In this document: piece after piece, positions 35,257 through 44,831 of the stretch
How positions within the stretch are numbered: position 1 is the first letter of the stretch
Layout of the letters: each line of letters begins with the position of its first letter
Source of the DNA: Bacteroidales bacterium
GTDB taxonomy: Bacteria; Bacteroidota; Bacteroidia; Bacteroidales; UBA12077
Length of the DNA stretch: 64,000 nucleotides
NCBI GenBank assembly: GCA_016342685.1
Contig: JAEINU010000013.1
Coordinates: 1 to 64,000 of the forward strand
Direction: 5' to 3'
Translations under genes and position numbers: made by a program
Notes under the pieces: model-generated
Database searches by the model: none
What the model was told of the DNA's origin: nothing
Seen by the model: the letters and a program-made list of their open reading frames with translations, nothing else

Positions 35257-35931
35257 ATGAGCAAATTTTTCACTTCATCCATTGGACAAAAATTTTTCAT
35301 GAGTATAACGGGATTATTTCTCATGATGTTTTTATGTGTCCATTTAATAATAAATTCTTTATTGCTTTTTGGTGATGGCGAATTATTTAATGAGGCTGCT
35401 AATTTTATGAGTAGCAATCCATTAATGAAAGTTATTGAGCCCATTCTTGCATTAGGATTTATTATGCATATTATTTATGCAGCTTACATTACGCTTAAAA
35501 ACCGAATGGCTAGGCCTCAGGCTTATAAAGTAGTAAGCAAAACAAAGGTTTCATGGGCATCAAAAAACATGTTCATTCTAGGAGGTTTGGTTCTAGTTTT
35601 CTTAGTTATTCATTTAGCTAACTTTTTTTGGAAAATTAAATTTGGAACAGTTGCAACAGTTTCAGCAGATGGTCACGAACTGCATGATGTGTATAGTTTA
35701 GTTGCAGGTTTGTTCAAAGGATGTTTGTTGTATAATGTGCTTTATATATTAGGAGCAATTTTTCTATTTTTTCATCTTACCCATGGTTTTTGGTCAGCAT
35801 TCCAAACAATCGGTTGGAATAATAATAAATGGATTGGCAGATTAAAAACGATAAGTTACATCTATGCAATTATAATTGCAGGTGGATTTGCTGTTATTCC
35901 TTTGTACTTTATTTTTAAGTACTTCGTGTAA
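35257..35931 (+). CDS. sdhC: Succinate dehydrogenase/fumarate reductase cytochrome b subunit
   Basis: 224 residues with five membrane helices. It is the single di-haem-type anchor of Bacteroidota SdhCAB/FrdCAB. Candidate haem-ligand histidines lie in FLCVHLIINS, FIMHIIYAAY, LVIHLANFF and FLFFHLTHGFW. It anchors the flavoprotein and Fe-S subunits to the inner membrane and exchanges electrons with menaquinone. It is first in the operon, 33 bp before the flavoprotein gene. The direction (succinate oxidation or fumarate reduction) is not decided by sequence, though the methylmalonyl-CoA genes in this window would suit fumarate reduction. Confidence 0.93.
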   Translation: MSKFFTSSIGQKFFMSITGLFLMMFLCVHLIINSLLLFGDGELFNEAANFMSSNPLMKVIEPILALGFIMHIIYAAYITLKNRMARPQAYKVVSKTKVSWASKNMFILGGLVLVFLVIHLANFFWKIKFGTVATVSADGHELHDVYSLVAGLFKGCLLYNVLYILGAIFLFFHLTHGFWSAFQTIGWNNNKWIGRLKTISYIYAIIIAGGFAVIPLYFIFKYFV

Positions 35932-35964
35932 AAATCTTAGAATACAAATTGTAAAAAACACACT

Positions 35965-37884
35965 ATGAGTAAATTAGATGCTAAAATACCAGAAGGCCCA
36001 TTGGCTGAAAAGTGGACAAAATATAAGGCTACACAAAAATTAGTTAGCCCAAATAATAGAAAGAAATTAGATATTATTGTTGTAGGAACAGGTATAGCAG
36101 GAGCTCCTGCTGCTGCTTCATTGGCAGAGATGGGTTACAATGTAAAAGTTTTTTGTTTTCAGGATTCTGCTCGTCGAGCACACTCAGTTGCAGCACAGGG
36201 CGGAATTAATGCTTCAAGAAATAATAAAAACGATGGTGATAGTACTTATCGCTTATTTTATGATATGATAAAAGGTGGCGATTATCGTGCTCGCGAAGCA
36301 AATGTATATCGTGCCGCAGAAGTTAGTAGTGACATAATTGATCAGCTTACAGCACAAGGAGTTCCCTTTGCTCGTGAGTATGGTGGAACTTTGGCGAATA
36401 GAACATTTGGTGGAGTGCAGGTTTCTCGCACAAATTATGCGCAAGGACAAACAGGTCAGCAAGTTCTTCTTGGAGGGTATTCTGCACTGAAACGTCAGGT
36501 TGCGCTTGGAAAAGCTACAATGTATAGTCGCCAACAAATGCTTGATATAGTCGTAATTGATGGTAAGGCACGTGGAATTATTACTCGTAATTTGGTAAGT
36601 GGTGAAATAGAGCGTCATGCAGCGCATGCAGTTGTATTAGCTACTGGTGGTTACGGAACAATATATTATCTTTCAACATTAGCAGTACAATCGAATGGTT
36701 CTGCTGCAATGCAAGCATTTAGAAAAGGAGCATTGTTCGGAAATCCTAGCTTTATTCAAATTCACCCAACGTGTATCCCGGTATTAAATGAATATCAGTC
36801 TAAGTTAACATTAATGTCTGAATCCTTAAGAAATGATGGTCGTATTTGGGTTCCAAAGGCTGAAGGTGATAAACGTAAACCAAGTGAAATTCCAGATGAG
36901 GAAAGAGATTACTTCTTAGAAAGAAGATATCCTGCATTTGGTAATTTAGTTCCTCGCGATGTTGCATCTCGCGCATCAAAAGAGCGTTGTGATAATGGTT
37001 TTGGAGTTGGAAAAACAGGGCTTGCAGTTTATCTTGATTTTAGAGATGCTGTTGCTAAACAAGGTAAAAAAGTTATAAAAGGTAAGTATGGCAACCTTTT
37101 CGATATGTATGAAAAAATTACTGGAGAAGTACCTTATGAAACACCAATGATGATATATCCTGCGGGTCACTATACAATGGGTGGTCTTTGGGTAGATTAT
37201 AATCTTATGACAACTATTCCTGGACTATTTGCAATTGGAGAGGCTAATTTCTCTGATCATGGTGCAAACCGATTAGGTGCAAGTTCATTAATGCAGGGTG
37301 CCGGTGATGGTTATTTTATTGCTCCATACACAGTATCAAATTACTTGGCTGATGAAATTACCAATAAAGTGCCATCAACTGATTCTCCTGAGTTTGTTGA
37401 GGCTGAGAATAACGCTAAAGCAATACTTGATAAATTTTTAAATATCAACGGAACTCAAACTGCTACTTCATTCCATAAAAGATTAGGACATATTATGTGG
37501 ACCTATTCAGGTATGCAGCGTAACGAAGAAGGTTTAAAGAAAGCTTTGGGAATGATTGCAGATCTTAAAAAAGAATTCTGGAGCGATTTAAAAATTCCTG
37601 GGAAAACCGATGAGATTAACCAAGAACTTGAGAAAGCAAGTAGAGTGGCTGATTTTATTGATTTGGCTATTTTAATTGTTAATGATGCACTAAATAGAAA
37701 AGAATCTTGTGGCGCTCATTTCCGTGAAGAGAGTATGACCGAAGGTGGAGAAGCAATGCGTATTGACAAAGATTATTCTTTTGTTGCAGCTTGGGAATAT
37801 CTTGGCGAAGATAAAGAGCCTAAACTTCATAAGGAAGAACTTAAGTTCGAAAATGTAGAAGTAAAAGTTAGAAGTTACAAGTAA
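35965..37884 (+). CDS. sdhA: Succinate dehydrogenase/fumarate reductase flavoprotein subunit
   Basis: 639 residues. The FAD-binding Rossmann motif is [19 protein letters not shown]. The His that carries covalent FAD lies in [13 protein letters not shown]. Substrate-binding and catalytic residues fall in [13 protein letters not shown] and [14 protein letters not shown]. The length and insertions match the SdhA/FrdA type of Bacteroidota and epsilon-proteobacteria. It interconverts succinate and fumarate on the cytoplasmic side of the membrane. It sits between the anchor and Fe-S subunit genes. Confidence 0.96.
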   Translation: MSKLDAKIPEGPLAEKWTKYKATQKLVSPNNRKKLDIIVVGTGIAGAPAAASLAEMGYNVKVFCFQDSARRAHSVAAQGGINASRNNKNDGDSTYRLFYDMIKGGDYRAREANVYRAAEVSSDIIDQLTAQGVPFAREYGGTLANRTFGGVQVSRTNYAQGQTGQQVLLGGYSALKRQVALGKATMYSRQQMLDIVVIDGKARGIITRNLVSGEIERHAAHAVVLATGGYGTIYYLSTLAVQSNGSAAMQAFRKGALFGNPSFIQIHPTCIPVLNEYQSKLTLMSESLRNDGRIWVPKAEGDKRKPSEIPDEERDYFLERRYPAFGNLVPRDVASRASKERCDNGFGVGKTGLAVYLDFRDAVAKQGKKVIKGKYGNLFDMYEKITGEVPYETPMMIYPAGHYTMGGLWVDYNLMTTIPGLFAIGEANFSDHGANRLGASSLMQGAGDGYFIAPYTVSNYLADEITNKVPSTDSPEFVEAENNAKAILDKFLNINGTQTATSFHKRLGHIMWTYSGMQRNEEGLKKALGMIADLKKEFWSDLKIPGKTDEINQELEKASRVADFIDLAILIVNDALNRKESCGAHFREESMTEGGEAMRIDKDYSFVAAWEYLGEDKEPKLHKEELKFENVEVKVRSYK

Positions 37885-37957
37885 TTGTAAGACAAAAGAT
37901 ATAAGTATAAAGATCAAAGTCTGAGTACTTGAAACTATAATATAAAATCTTGAAAAA
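37885..37957 (+). repeat. AAAGT/AAGAT-rich spacer repeat, copy 1 (sdhA-sdhB)
   Basis: A purine-rich spacer ending in TCTGAGTACTTGAAACTATA..AAATCTT. It aligns by eye with the mutA-mutB spacer at 53599-53676. Function unknown. Confidence 0.45.
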
Positions 37958-38707
37958 ATGAAAATAAAACTAAATATTTGGAAACAAGCGAATGCTAAAG
38001 CCAAGGGTAAATTTGAAAAATACGAATTAGATGGAGTCGACGCAGAAATGTCATTCCTGGAAATGTTAGATTCCTTAAACGAGAAATTAATTAAAGAAGA
38101 CAAAGAACCTGTTGCATTTGAGCACGATTGTCACGAAGCAATTTGTGGGTGTTGCAGTTTATATATTAATGGGCATCCACACGGACCGGGAAATGAAACA
38201 GCAACATGTCAGGTTCACATGCGATCATTTAAAGATGGCGATACAATTACTGTTGAGCCTTGGAGAGCAAAGAGTTTTCCTGTGTTAAAAGACTTAATGG
38301 TTGATCGCAATGCATTTGATAAGATAATGGCAGCTGGTGGATTTGTGTCCATTGATGCAGGTCAGGCACCAGATGCAAATGCAAATTTAGTAAGCAAAAT
38401 AGATGCCGACAAGGCTTTTGATGCAGCGGCTTGTATTGGTTGTGGTGCTTGTGTAGCGGCTTGTAAAAATTCATCGGCAATGTTGTTTGTATCTGCAAAA
38501 GTTTCGCAATTGGCCTTATTACCTCAAGGTAAAGTAGAAGCAAAACGCCGAGCTTTAAACATGGTTGCTAAAATGGATGAGTTAGGTTTTGGTTCTTGTA
38601 CTAATACTGGAGCTTGTGAAGTTGAGTGTCCAAAAGGAATTGGAATCGATTTTATTGCAAAATTAAATCGCGAATATTTATGTGCATCAATAAAGGAAGC
38701 AGAATAA
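37958..38707 (+). CDS. sdhB: Succinate dehydrogenase/fumarate reductase iron-sulfur subunit
   Basis: 249 residues. The N-terminal ferredoxin-like domain holds the [2Fe-2S] cysteines in [17 protein letters not shown] and ATCQVH. The C-terminal domain has two clusters of cysteines, [13 protein letters not shown] and [15 protein letters not shown], for the [4Fe-4S] and [3Fe-4S] centres. It carries electrons between the flavin and the membrane haems. It is third in the operon and a strong terminator follows. Confidence 0.95.
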   Translation: MKIKLNIWKQANAKAKGKFEKYELDGVDAEMSFLEMLDSLNEKLIKEDKEPVAFEHDCHEAICGCCSLYINGHPHGPGNETATCQVHMRSFKDGDTITVEPWRAKSFPVLKDLMVDRNAFDKIMAAGGFVSIDAGQAPDANANLVSKIDADKAFDAAACIGCGACVAACKNSSAMLFVSAKVSQLALLPQGKVEAKRRALNMVAKMDELGFGSCTNTGACEVECPKGIGIDFIAKLNREYLCASIKEAE

Positions 38708-38733
38708 AATAAATAGCAAAAAACATTAGAATT

Positions 38734-38767
38734 AAAGATCCGGAAATTTAAATTTCCGGATCTTTTT
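38734..38767 (+). terminator. Terminator of the sdhCAB operon
   Basis: A perfect inverted repeat whose arms are AAAGATCCGGAAATTT and its complement, ending in TTTTT. It begins about 27 bp after the sdhB stop. Confidence 0.85.
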
Positions 38768-39126
38768 ATATCAAGGGAGAATCTTAGATATGCAAATTGC
38801 AACTATGTATATAGTGTGAAAGATGCTTTAAAAAAATCCATGGTAGAGCATTGGGGACTATAAACTAATTTTTGAACTTGATTCGGGATTAATAACAGGG
38901 AAAAATAAGTAAAAGCGAACGCACCTGAGAACAAGAGAAGCGGATTAGAAATAATGCTTATAAATTTATCTATAAATCAAAGAATTAGTGTTTTGCTAGA
39001 ATCAAAGCGAAATTTTTTATTCCAATAAAATTAGTACTTTGAATGTCTTTTCGATTTATTTTATTACTTTCATTTTTTAATAGGAATAATATTTCGGTAA
39101 TAAATTCAATACCTTCAAAGTAATAA
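38768..39126. other. 359-bp intergenic region without a recognisable gene
   Basis: AT-rich. No reading frame, RNA fold or repeat that I can support. A TACTTTG near 39034 is one base short of the -7 consensus and may belong to the promoter of the following protease gene. Confidence 0.4.
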
Positions 39127-41250
39127 ATGATATACAGTCGATTTTTTCTCTTAAATTTAATTTTAGCTTTTTCGATAATTTCTAATGCTAATGCTCAATC
39201 AGAAGATGACTGTTGCCAACAAGTTAATACTATGCTTGTTGTTCTTAAAAAGAATCATTATCAACCACATGATATTGATAATGATTTATCACGTAAAATT
39301 TGCAGGAATTATATTAATGCTTTAGATCCCTACGATCTGATTTTTACTTCGAATGATAAAAAAGAGTTTGCAAAATTCAATACTTGTTTAGTTAAAAAAG
39401 ACAATTTAGCTTATTGCGGTTTTTTGAGTTCTGTTTTTGCAACATATAGAGTTAGATTAAGCCAAGCAGATTCAATAATTAATTTACTTTCGAAAATATC
39501 ATTAGAGTATAATAAAAAGGAAGATTTTATTTTCAATTTTCAAGATACTCTGTCTAAGAAATTAGATAAGAGTTCATTAAGGGATCGATGGAGAAAATAT
39601 ATAAAGTATCAAATGTTGGATTATGTTGATGTGCAAAACGACATTGATTCGGAACGTAATTTTAAAAGTTTTTTAGATCAGGAATCAGAATTAAGGGAAA
39701 AGGTAATTTTAAAAGAAAAATGTAGAATTAAGCGCATACTAAATCATCCTTCAGGTTTTGAGAGTTTTCTAACTTCGATATTTTTAAATGAGATTGCGGT
39801 CATATATGATCCTCACACCATGTTTTTTCTTCCTGATGAAAAAGATAATTTTGAGATAAGTCTATCTAAAAAGGCCAAATCTTTTGGTTTAGCTTTTTCC
39901 GATGATGAAGATGGAGAAATAAGAATCGAAAATTTAGTGCCTGGCGGACCAGCCTGGAAATCAAATATATTAAATGGTGGAGATATAATTTTAGAAATTA
40001 GAAAACCGGACAATACTCTTGTTGATATTTCTTGTATTGATATGTACACTTTGCATACCATTCTGCAATCGGCAGAATTAAATACAATAGAATTAAAGGT
40101 TAGAAAAAATAATGGTCAGATTAAAACGGTAAAACTATATAAAGAAGAATTATTTATTGAGGAAAATAAAATTTCTAGCTTTATTTTGGATGGCGAAATA
40201 AAAATTGGATATATTAACCTCCCTGGTTTTTATACCAATTGGGAGCAGGAATATACTCTGGGGTGTGCTAATGATGTAGCCAAAGAAATATTAAAATTAA
40301 AAAAAGAGCAGATTGAAGGATTAATACTTGATGTAAGAAATAACGGTGGTGGTTCTGTGGCTGAGGCCATGGATTTAGCTGGAATTTTTATCGATAGTGG
40401 TCCGTTAAGTGTTTACAAAGAAAAGAATGTAAAACCAAGATTAATAAAGGACATTAATCGGGGTACAATTTATGATGGTCCCTTGGTGCTCTTAGTAAAT
40501 AAATTAAGCGCTTCTGCCTCGGAATTTTTAGCAGCAGTTTTACAGGACTATAACAGAGCAATTATTGTTGGAAGTACAACCTACGGAAAAGCAACCGGAC
40601 AAGTTATAATTCCGAATGACACAAGTTATACTTCTAATAGTATTAATCAAACAGAAAATACATCAGCCCAAGGTTATTTAAAAATTACTAATAGTAAGTT
40701 TTATCGCGTTAACCAAAAGAGTTTTCAAAAAACAGGTGTGATACCTGATGTTGTGTTGCCAGATATTTTAGATTATTATAATGTTGGAGAGGCATCAAAC
40801 TTATATGCTCTGAAAAACGACACAATTATTAAAAAGGTTTATTACAATGCACTTCCATCTTTTCCAATTGATGAATTACAAAAATTAAGCGCAAAAAGAA
40901 CAGAGCTCAACACTAATTTTAAAATGATTAAAAGTTTAGAAGAGACCTTTAAACGGTTCACGACTAGTCCTGAAAAAATCTCCTTATATAGGGATAGCTT
41001 AATAAATAGAATAGAGGAAAGTGGGTATCTCTTTCAAGCAATTGAGGGTTTAAACATCCCTATTTCAGATCGATTAATTGTTAAATCTAATGATTTCGAT
41101 AGAGATTTAATTGAAATAGATCAAAATAAAATGGAGATCAATAAAAAAATAATAGAAGATATTAGTAATGATATATATATAGTTGAATGTTTAAAAATTC
41201 TAAATGATTTAATAACAATAAAACAAGAAAATGGAGATGAGAAAAATTAA
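39127..41250 (+). CDS. Exported tail-specific protease (S41, Prc-like)
   Basis: 707 residues with signal peptide (LILAFSIISNANAQ). An N-terminal domain typical of long Prc-type enzymes (NHYQPHDIDNDLSRKI, ALDPYDLIFT) is followed by a PDZ domain (about 255-335, KSFGLAFSDDEDGEI, LVPGGPAWKSNILNGGDIIL). The S41 core has LILDVRNNGGGSVAEAMDLAG, NKLSASASEFLAAVL with the catalytic Ser, and STTYGKATGQ with the Lys. A helical C-terminal region follows. It would process or degrade periplasmic proteins at their C-termini. The C-terminal 20 bp overlap the start of a secreted helical protein in another frame, which ties the two genes together. Confidence 0.9.
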   Translation: MIYSRFFLLNLILAFSIISNANAQSEDDCCQQVNTMLVVLKKNHYQPHDIDNDLSRKICRNYINALDPYDLIFTSNDKKEFAKFNTCLVKKDNLAYCGFLSSVFATYRVRLSQADSIINLLSKISLEYNKKEDFIFNFQDTLSKKLDKSSLRDRWRKYIKYQMLDYVDVQNDIDSERNFKSFLDQESELREKVILKEKCRIKRILNHPSGFESFLTSIFLNEIAVIYDPHTMFFLPDEKDNFEISLSKKAKSFGLAFSDDEDGEIRIENLVPGGPAWKSNILNGGDIILEIRKPDNTLVDISCIDMYTLHTILQSAELNTIELKVRKNNGQIKTVKLYKEELFIEENKISSFILDGEIKIGYINLPGFYTNWEQEYTLGCANDVAKEILKLKKEQIEGLILDVRNNGGGSVAEAMDLAGIFIDSGPLSVYKEKNVKPRLIKDINRGTIYDGPLVLLVNKLSASASEFLAAVLQDYNRAIIVGSTTYGKATGQVIIPNDTSYTSNSINQTENTSAQGYLKITNSKFYRVNQKSFQKTGVIPDVVLPDILDYYNVGEASNLYALKNDTIIKKVYYNALPSFPIDELQKLSAKRTELNTNFKMIKSLEETFKRFTTSPEKISLYRDSLINRIEESGYLFQAIEGLNIPISDRLIVKSNDFDRDLIEIDQNKMEINKKIIEDISNDIYIVECLKILNDLITIKQENGDEKN

Positions 41251-42280
41251 CCTTGTTTGGATTACATTATTTGTTGTTTTTAGTTTGATAAATGTAAGTC
41301 CAATTTGTGCTCAGAAATTTAGTAATCCGGTTTCGTATATGGAGTATATAAGTATGGAACACGAATTAATCTCAAAAAATATGTGGGATTATATAAAAGC
41401 ATCGGCTCATAGTAAGCGAATGAGTAAAATTGATAAAAAACGTAAAGAATTAATTAGTACAACTGCAATAGCAAAAAGAAAAATAGAACGAATGCCAGAT
41501 TATGAAGGTTATTCGGATTTAAGAGACTCTGTAGTTTCATATTTAGGATTAAGTTATCTAATGTTAACAGAGGATTATGCGGAAATAGTGGATTTAGAGG
41601 AAATCGCTGAGCAGTCATATGATTTAATGGAAGCATATTTATTGGCTAAAGAACGAGCAAATGAAAAAATGGATCAAGCGAGTTTAATGGTAAATAATGA
41701 GCAGAAAAAGTTTGCTGAGAAATACGATATTAATCTTATAGATAGTCAGAATAAAATAGCGCAAAATCTAGAAAAAGCTGGTGAGGTAATTACCTATTAC
41801 AATAAAGTTTATTTAATCTTTTTTAAAAGTTATAAGCAGGAAGCTTATCTAATGGATGCATTGACAAGAGCTGATGTTAATGGAATTGAACAAAACAGAA
41901 GTACTTTGTTGAAAGATTCTGATGAAGGAAACAAAAAGCTTATTGAAATAAAGGGATATGCCGGAGATATAAGTATAAAGAGATCATGCCAGCAATTGCT
42001 AAATTTTTATAAAACAGAAGCATCAACTAAAACACCTATTCTTACGGATTTTTATCTAAAGAAGGAGAAATTTGAAAAGATAAGTACAGCATTTGAAGCC
42101 AAACGCAATTCCGAGAAAACACAAGATGACGTAGATAATTTTAACAAGGCAGTTTCTGATTATAATAATGCAATTAAATCTTATAATAGGACCAATGATG
42201 AACTCAATAATATGAGAAACAATTTATTGGAAAACTGGAACAAAACAGTAAATGCTTTTATGGATAAGCACGTACCATAA
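41231..42280 (+). CDS. Secreted all-helical protein, possibly LIC11966-like
   Basis: 349 residues with a signal peptide ending at ICAQ. The rest is predicted helical, rich in Lys, Glu, Asn and Asp, with FSNPVSYMEYISMEHELI at the mature N-terminus and coiled-coil-like heptads near the C-terminus (NNAIKSYNRTNDELNN). The layout resembles what databases call the LIC11966 surface protein family; I rate that as a weak resemblance from memory. The start ATG overlaps the protease gene by 20 bp, so co-translation is likely and it could be a substrate, adaptor or inhibitor of that protease. No catalytic motif seen. Confidence 0.65.
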   Translation: MEMRKINLVWITLFVVFSLINVSPICAQKFSNPVSYMEYISMEHELISKNMWDYIKASAHSKRMSKIDKKRKELISTTAIAKRKIERMPDYEGYSDLRDSVVSYLGLSYLMLTEDYAEIVDLEEIAEQSYDLMEAYLLAKERANEKMDQASLMVNNEQKKFAEKYDINLIDSQNKIAQNLEKAGEVITYYNKVYLIFFKSYKQEAYLMDALTRADVNGIEQNRSTLLKDSDEGNKKLIEIKGYAGDISIKRSCQQLLNFYKTEASTKTPILTDFYLKKEKFEKISTAFEAKRNSEKTQDDVDNFNKAVSDYNNAIKSYNRTNDELNNMRNNLLENWNKTVNAFMDKHVP

Positions 42281-42306
42281 AATTCAATTAAAAAAGCACA
42301 TAAAAA

Positions 42307-42340
42307 AAACCTGTCAGTTTATGTTACTGGCAGGTTTTTA
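42307..42340. terminator. Bidirectional terminator
   Basis: The stem AAACCTGTCAGT/ACTGGCAGGTTT (one G-T pair) has A-rich and T-rich flanks. It separates the helical protein gene (+) from the aminopeptidase P gene (-). Confidence 0.8.
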
Positions 42341-42356
42341 TTATTGGAATAATATC

Positions 42357-43748
42357 TTACGATTTCATTGTTTCTTCAACTTCTTCAACCGTAATTGGAA
42401 TTCTTTTTCCAATCAGTTGCTGACCAGTTTCTGTAACTAAAAGATCATCTTCTAATCTAATTCCACCAAAATCGATATACTCAGAAAGTACTTTATCGAA
42501 ATTAATAAAATTAGAATTAATATTTTCTGCTTTCCATTTTTTCACTAAATCTGGAATAAAATAAATTCCAGGCTCAGATGTAAGAACAAAACCTTCTTGT
42601 AATTTACGACCAAGTCTTAAACCACTTAATCCAAACTGAGTAGCACGTTTAAATTCATCATCGTAACCAACATGATCTTCGCCTAAGCCTTCCATATCAT
42701 GAACGTCAAGTCCCATCATATGACCTAATCCGTGCGGCATAAATAGTGCATGTGCTCCTTCACGAACAGCATCTGCAGGATTTCCTTTCATGATTCCAAG
42801 ATCGGTTAATCCTTCAGCAATTATCCTTGCCGATTCTAAATGAATATCTCTATATGCAATTCCAGGTTTAATTAATGATATTGCGTGGTTATTTGCATTT
42901 AATACAATGTTGTAAATATCTTTCTGTTTCTGAGAAAATTTACCACCTACAGGAACGGTTCTTGTATTGTCACTAGCATAATGCAAAGGTGTTTCTGCAC
43001 CAGTATCTGTTAGCATTAATTTACCTTCTTGTAGCATGTTACCATGATAATGGTTATGCAATGTTTCTCCATTTTGAGATAATATGATAGGGAACGATAA
43101 CGCTCCACCGTGAGCTAAAGCTATACCTTCCACAGTACCGGCAATTTCTTGTTCGTAAACGTCTGGCTTTGCCATTTTCATGGCTGTGGTGTGCATTTTA
43201 TAACCTATTGCAGAAGCTTTTATTAACTCTTCAATTTCGTATTTGTCTTTTATTGATCTTAAATCAACAACAGCTTTAATTAATTCAAGAGAAACATAGT
43301 TTTCTGTTTCGTTATGATTTATTTCTAATAAATTACTGAATTGAACAATAGAATCTCCTCTGTAAAATGGTAGAACATGAATTGGTCTATTCTGATTGTT
43401 TGCATTTCTCAGGTAATTACCTAATTGTGTTAAAGGCTCGGTATTTTCAACACCAATCTCAGATGCTAATTCCTTAATTGTTGGCTGAGGTCCCATCCAT
43501 ATTACATCATCAATGCTAAAATCATTTCCGAATAAGTATTCTTTTCCAGAATCAAGGTCAATTAAACCACCTAGGCCAGGAACATCTAATCCAAAGAAAT
43601 ATAAAAAGTTACTATCTTGTCTGAAATGATATGCATTATCAGGATAATTAAAAGCAGACTCGGTGTTTCCTAAGAAAAGAACTAATCCTCCTTTTAATTT
43701 TTCTTTTAGTCTATTTCGACGTCCAACGTATACATCTTTTTTAAACAT
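42357..43748 (-). CDS. Aminopeptidase P family protein, second copy
   Basis: 463 residues from the ATG at 43748 (MFKKDVYVG); the track start at 43820 adds 24 AT-rich codons of non-coding character. The creatinase-type N-terminal domain has NAYHFRQDSNFLYFFGLD. The M24 metal ligands are in LTDTGAETPLHYASDNTRTV (two Asp), HGLGHMMGLDVHD (His), LTSEPGIYFI (Glu) and GIRLEDDLLV (Glu). It is a Xaa-Pro aminopeptidase of the cytoplasm. It is clearly paralogous to the gene at 33.8 kb but diverged in length and loops, so different peptide preferences are likely. Confidence 0.93.
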   Translation of the reverse strand: MFKKDVYVGRRNRLKEKLKGGLVLFLGNTESAFNYPDNAYHFRQDSNFLYFFGLDVPGLGGLIDLDSGKEYLFGNDFSIDDVIWMGPQPTIKELASEIGVENTEPLTQLGNYLRNANNQNRPIHVLPFYRGDSIVQFSNLLEINHNETENYVSLELIKAVVDLRSIKDKYEIEELIKASAIGYKMHTTAMKMAKPDVYEQEIAGTVEGIALAHGGALSFPIILSQNGETLHNHYHGNMLQEGKLMLTDTGAETPLHYASDNTRTVPVGGKFSQKQKDIYNIVLNANNHAISLIKPGIAYRDIHLESARIIAEGLTDLGIMKGNPADAVREGAHALFMPHGLGHMMGLDVHDMEGLGEDHVGYDDEFKRATQFGLSGLRLGRKLQEGFVLTSEPGIYFIPDLVKKWKAENINSNFINFDKVLSEYIDFGGIRLEDDLLVTETGQQLIGKRIPITVEEVEETMKS

Positions 43749-44013
43749 ATTATATTGATTTGATTGATTATTAATAATTTGATTAATATTTATATTAAAC
43801 AAGTGAACTAAGAAAAACAAAGGACTGAAATTTTAGTAAATAAAAAAAGCATTGTTGAAACAATTGATCTAAAAAAAACAAACAAAAAGATCATATGCTC
43901 GTATAGAGTTATATTAATTGATAGATTTTAGCATATATGCATATTGCATGTAATTTTTATAGTAACAACTTATAAATCAATCCTGAAATCAGAAAAAATA
44001 ATTGCGAATAGAC

Positions 44014-44043
44014 TTGTATTTTTCATATATTTTAGTATATTCG
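44014..44043 (+). promoter_or_regulatory. Promoter of the conserved hypothetical gene at 44094
   Basis: TTG at 44014-44016, 19-bp spacer, TATATTCG at 44036-44043 (one mismatch to TAnnTTTG). The expected transcript starts near 44050, after the track start at 43944, supporting ATG 44094. Confidence 0.45.
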
Positions 44044-44093
44044 CACTTTATCAACATCTTGTTAACAATCGTAATTTTTTAAATCGTGTTCTT

Positions 44094-44831
44094 ATGCCTT
44101 ACAGAAGATTACCCAACACAGATAGTTCAAGACTAAAAGCGCTTACGATAGCTTTAGAAAAAGGTAAAAAATTAACTCCAATGGATTTAGCCTTTAAGCA
44201 AGGAACTTTTCAACGCGTCAGATCCTTTCTTCCTAAATGGAAAAATGCAATTTTAGAGCATAAAACCACCTACGAAATTCAAATTAAAAACAATAAAGAG
44301 TATTTAAAAAAGATTAAAAAGGCGAAGCTTTATATATCGCATTTTATTCAGGTGGTTAATATGGCCATCGTGCGTGGAGAGATGCAAGAATCTGTTAGGG
44401 AGTTTTACGGAATTGAAAAGGAAAATAACAGATTACCATCTTTGGGAACGGAGGCAGATGTTGTTGAATGGGGTAAAAAAATTATTGAGGGGGAAGCAAA
44501 AAGAAAAATGAGGGGAAATACTCCTGTAACAAATCCCACGATTGCAGTAGTAAAAGTACATTACGATAATTTTATAGAATCCTATAATTTTCAAAAAATG
44601 CTTCAAAAAAACCACTCTAGAGCATTAACTAGTTTGGCCGATTTACGGAATGATTCCGATGAAATTATCTTAAGTGTGTGGAATGAGGTAGAAGAATCAT
44701 TTAGTGATATCCCAGATGATTTAAAAAGAGAAGAAGCCCAAAAATATGGACTTGTTTATGTTTATCGTAAAAATGAGATTGGTCAAATATCTTTACTTAA
44801 AGATAATGAATCTCGAATATTTAACTTTTAA
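44094..44831 (+). CDS. Conserved hypothetical cytoplasmic protein
   Basis: 245 residues from MPYRRLPNTDSSRLKAL; the track extension to 43944 has no coding character and contains a likely promoter. There is no signal peptide or membrane helix. The N-terminal half is basic and helical (KGKKLTPMDLAFKQGTFQRVRSFLPKW), and the C-terminal part has an acidic stretch followed by YGLVYVYRKNEIG. I recall similar proteins in many Bacteroidota genomes but no function. The 3' end overlaps the convergent CPBP protease gene by 11 bp. Confidence 0.75.
   Translation: MPYRRLPNTDSSRLKALTIALEKGKKLTPMDLAFKQGTFQRVRSFLPKWKNAILEHKTTYEIQIKNNKEYLKKIKKAKLYISHFIQVVNMAIVRGEMQESVREFYGIEKENNRLPSLGTEADVVEWGKKIIEGEAKRKMRGNTPVTNPTIAVVKVHYDNFIESYNFQKMLQKNHSRALTSLADLRNDSDEIILSVWNEVEESFSDIPDDLKREEAQKYGLVYVYRKNEIGQISLLKDNESRIFNF

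Noticed and set aside
36253-36627. 124-residue minus-strand ORF inside sdhA
   Set aside because: Shadow of a strongly conserved coding region.
43944-44093. Extra 50 codons at the start of the conserved hypothetical
   Set aside because: AT-rich, hydrophobic by composition only, and contain a likely promoter for the gene itself.
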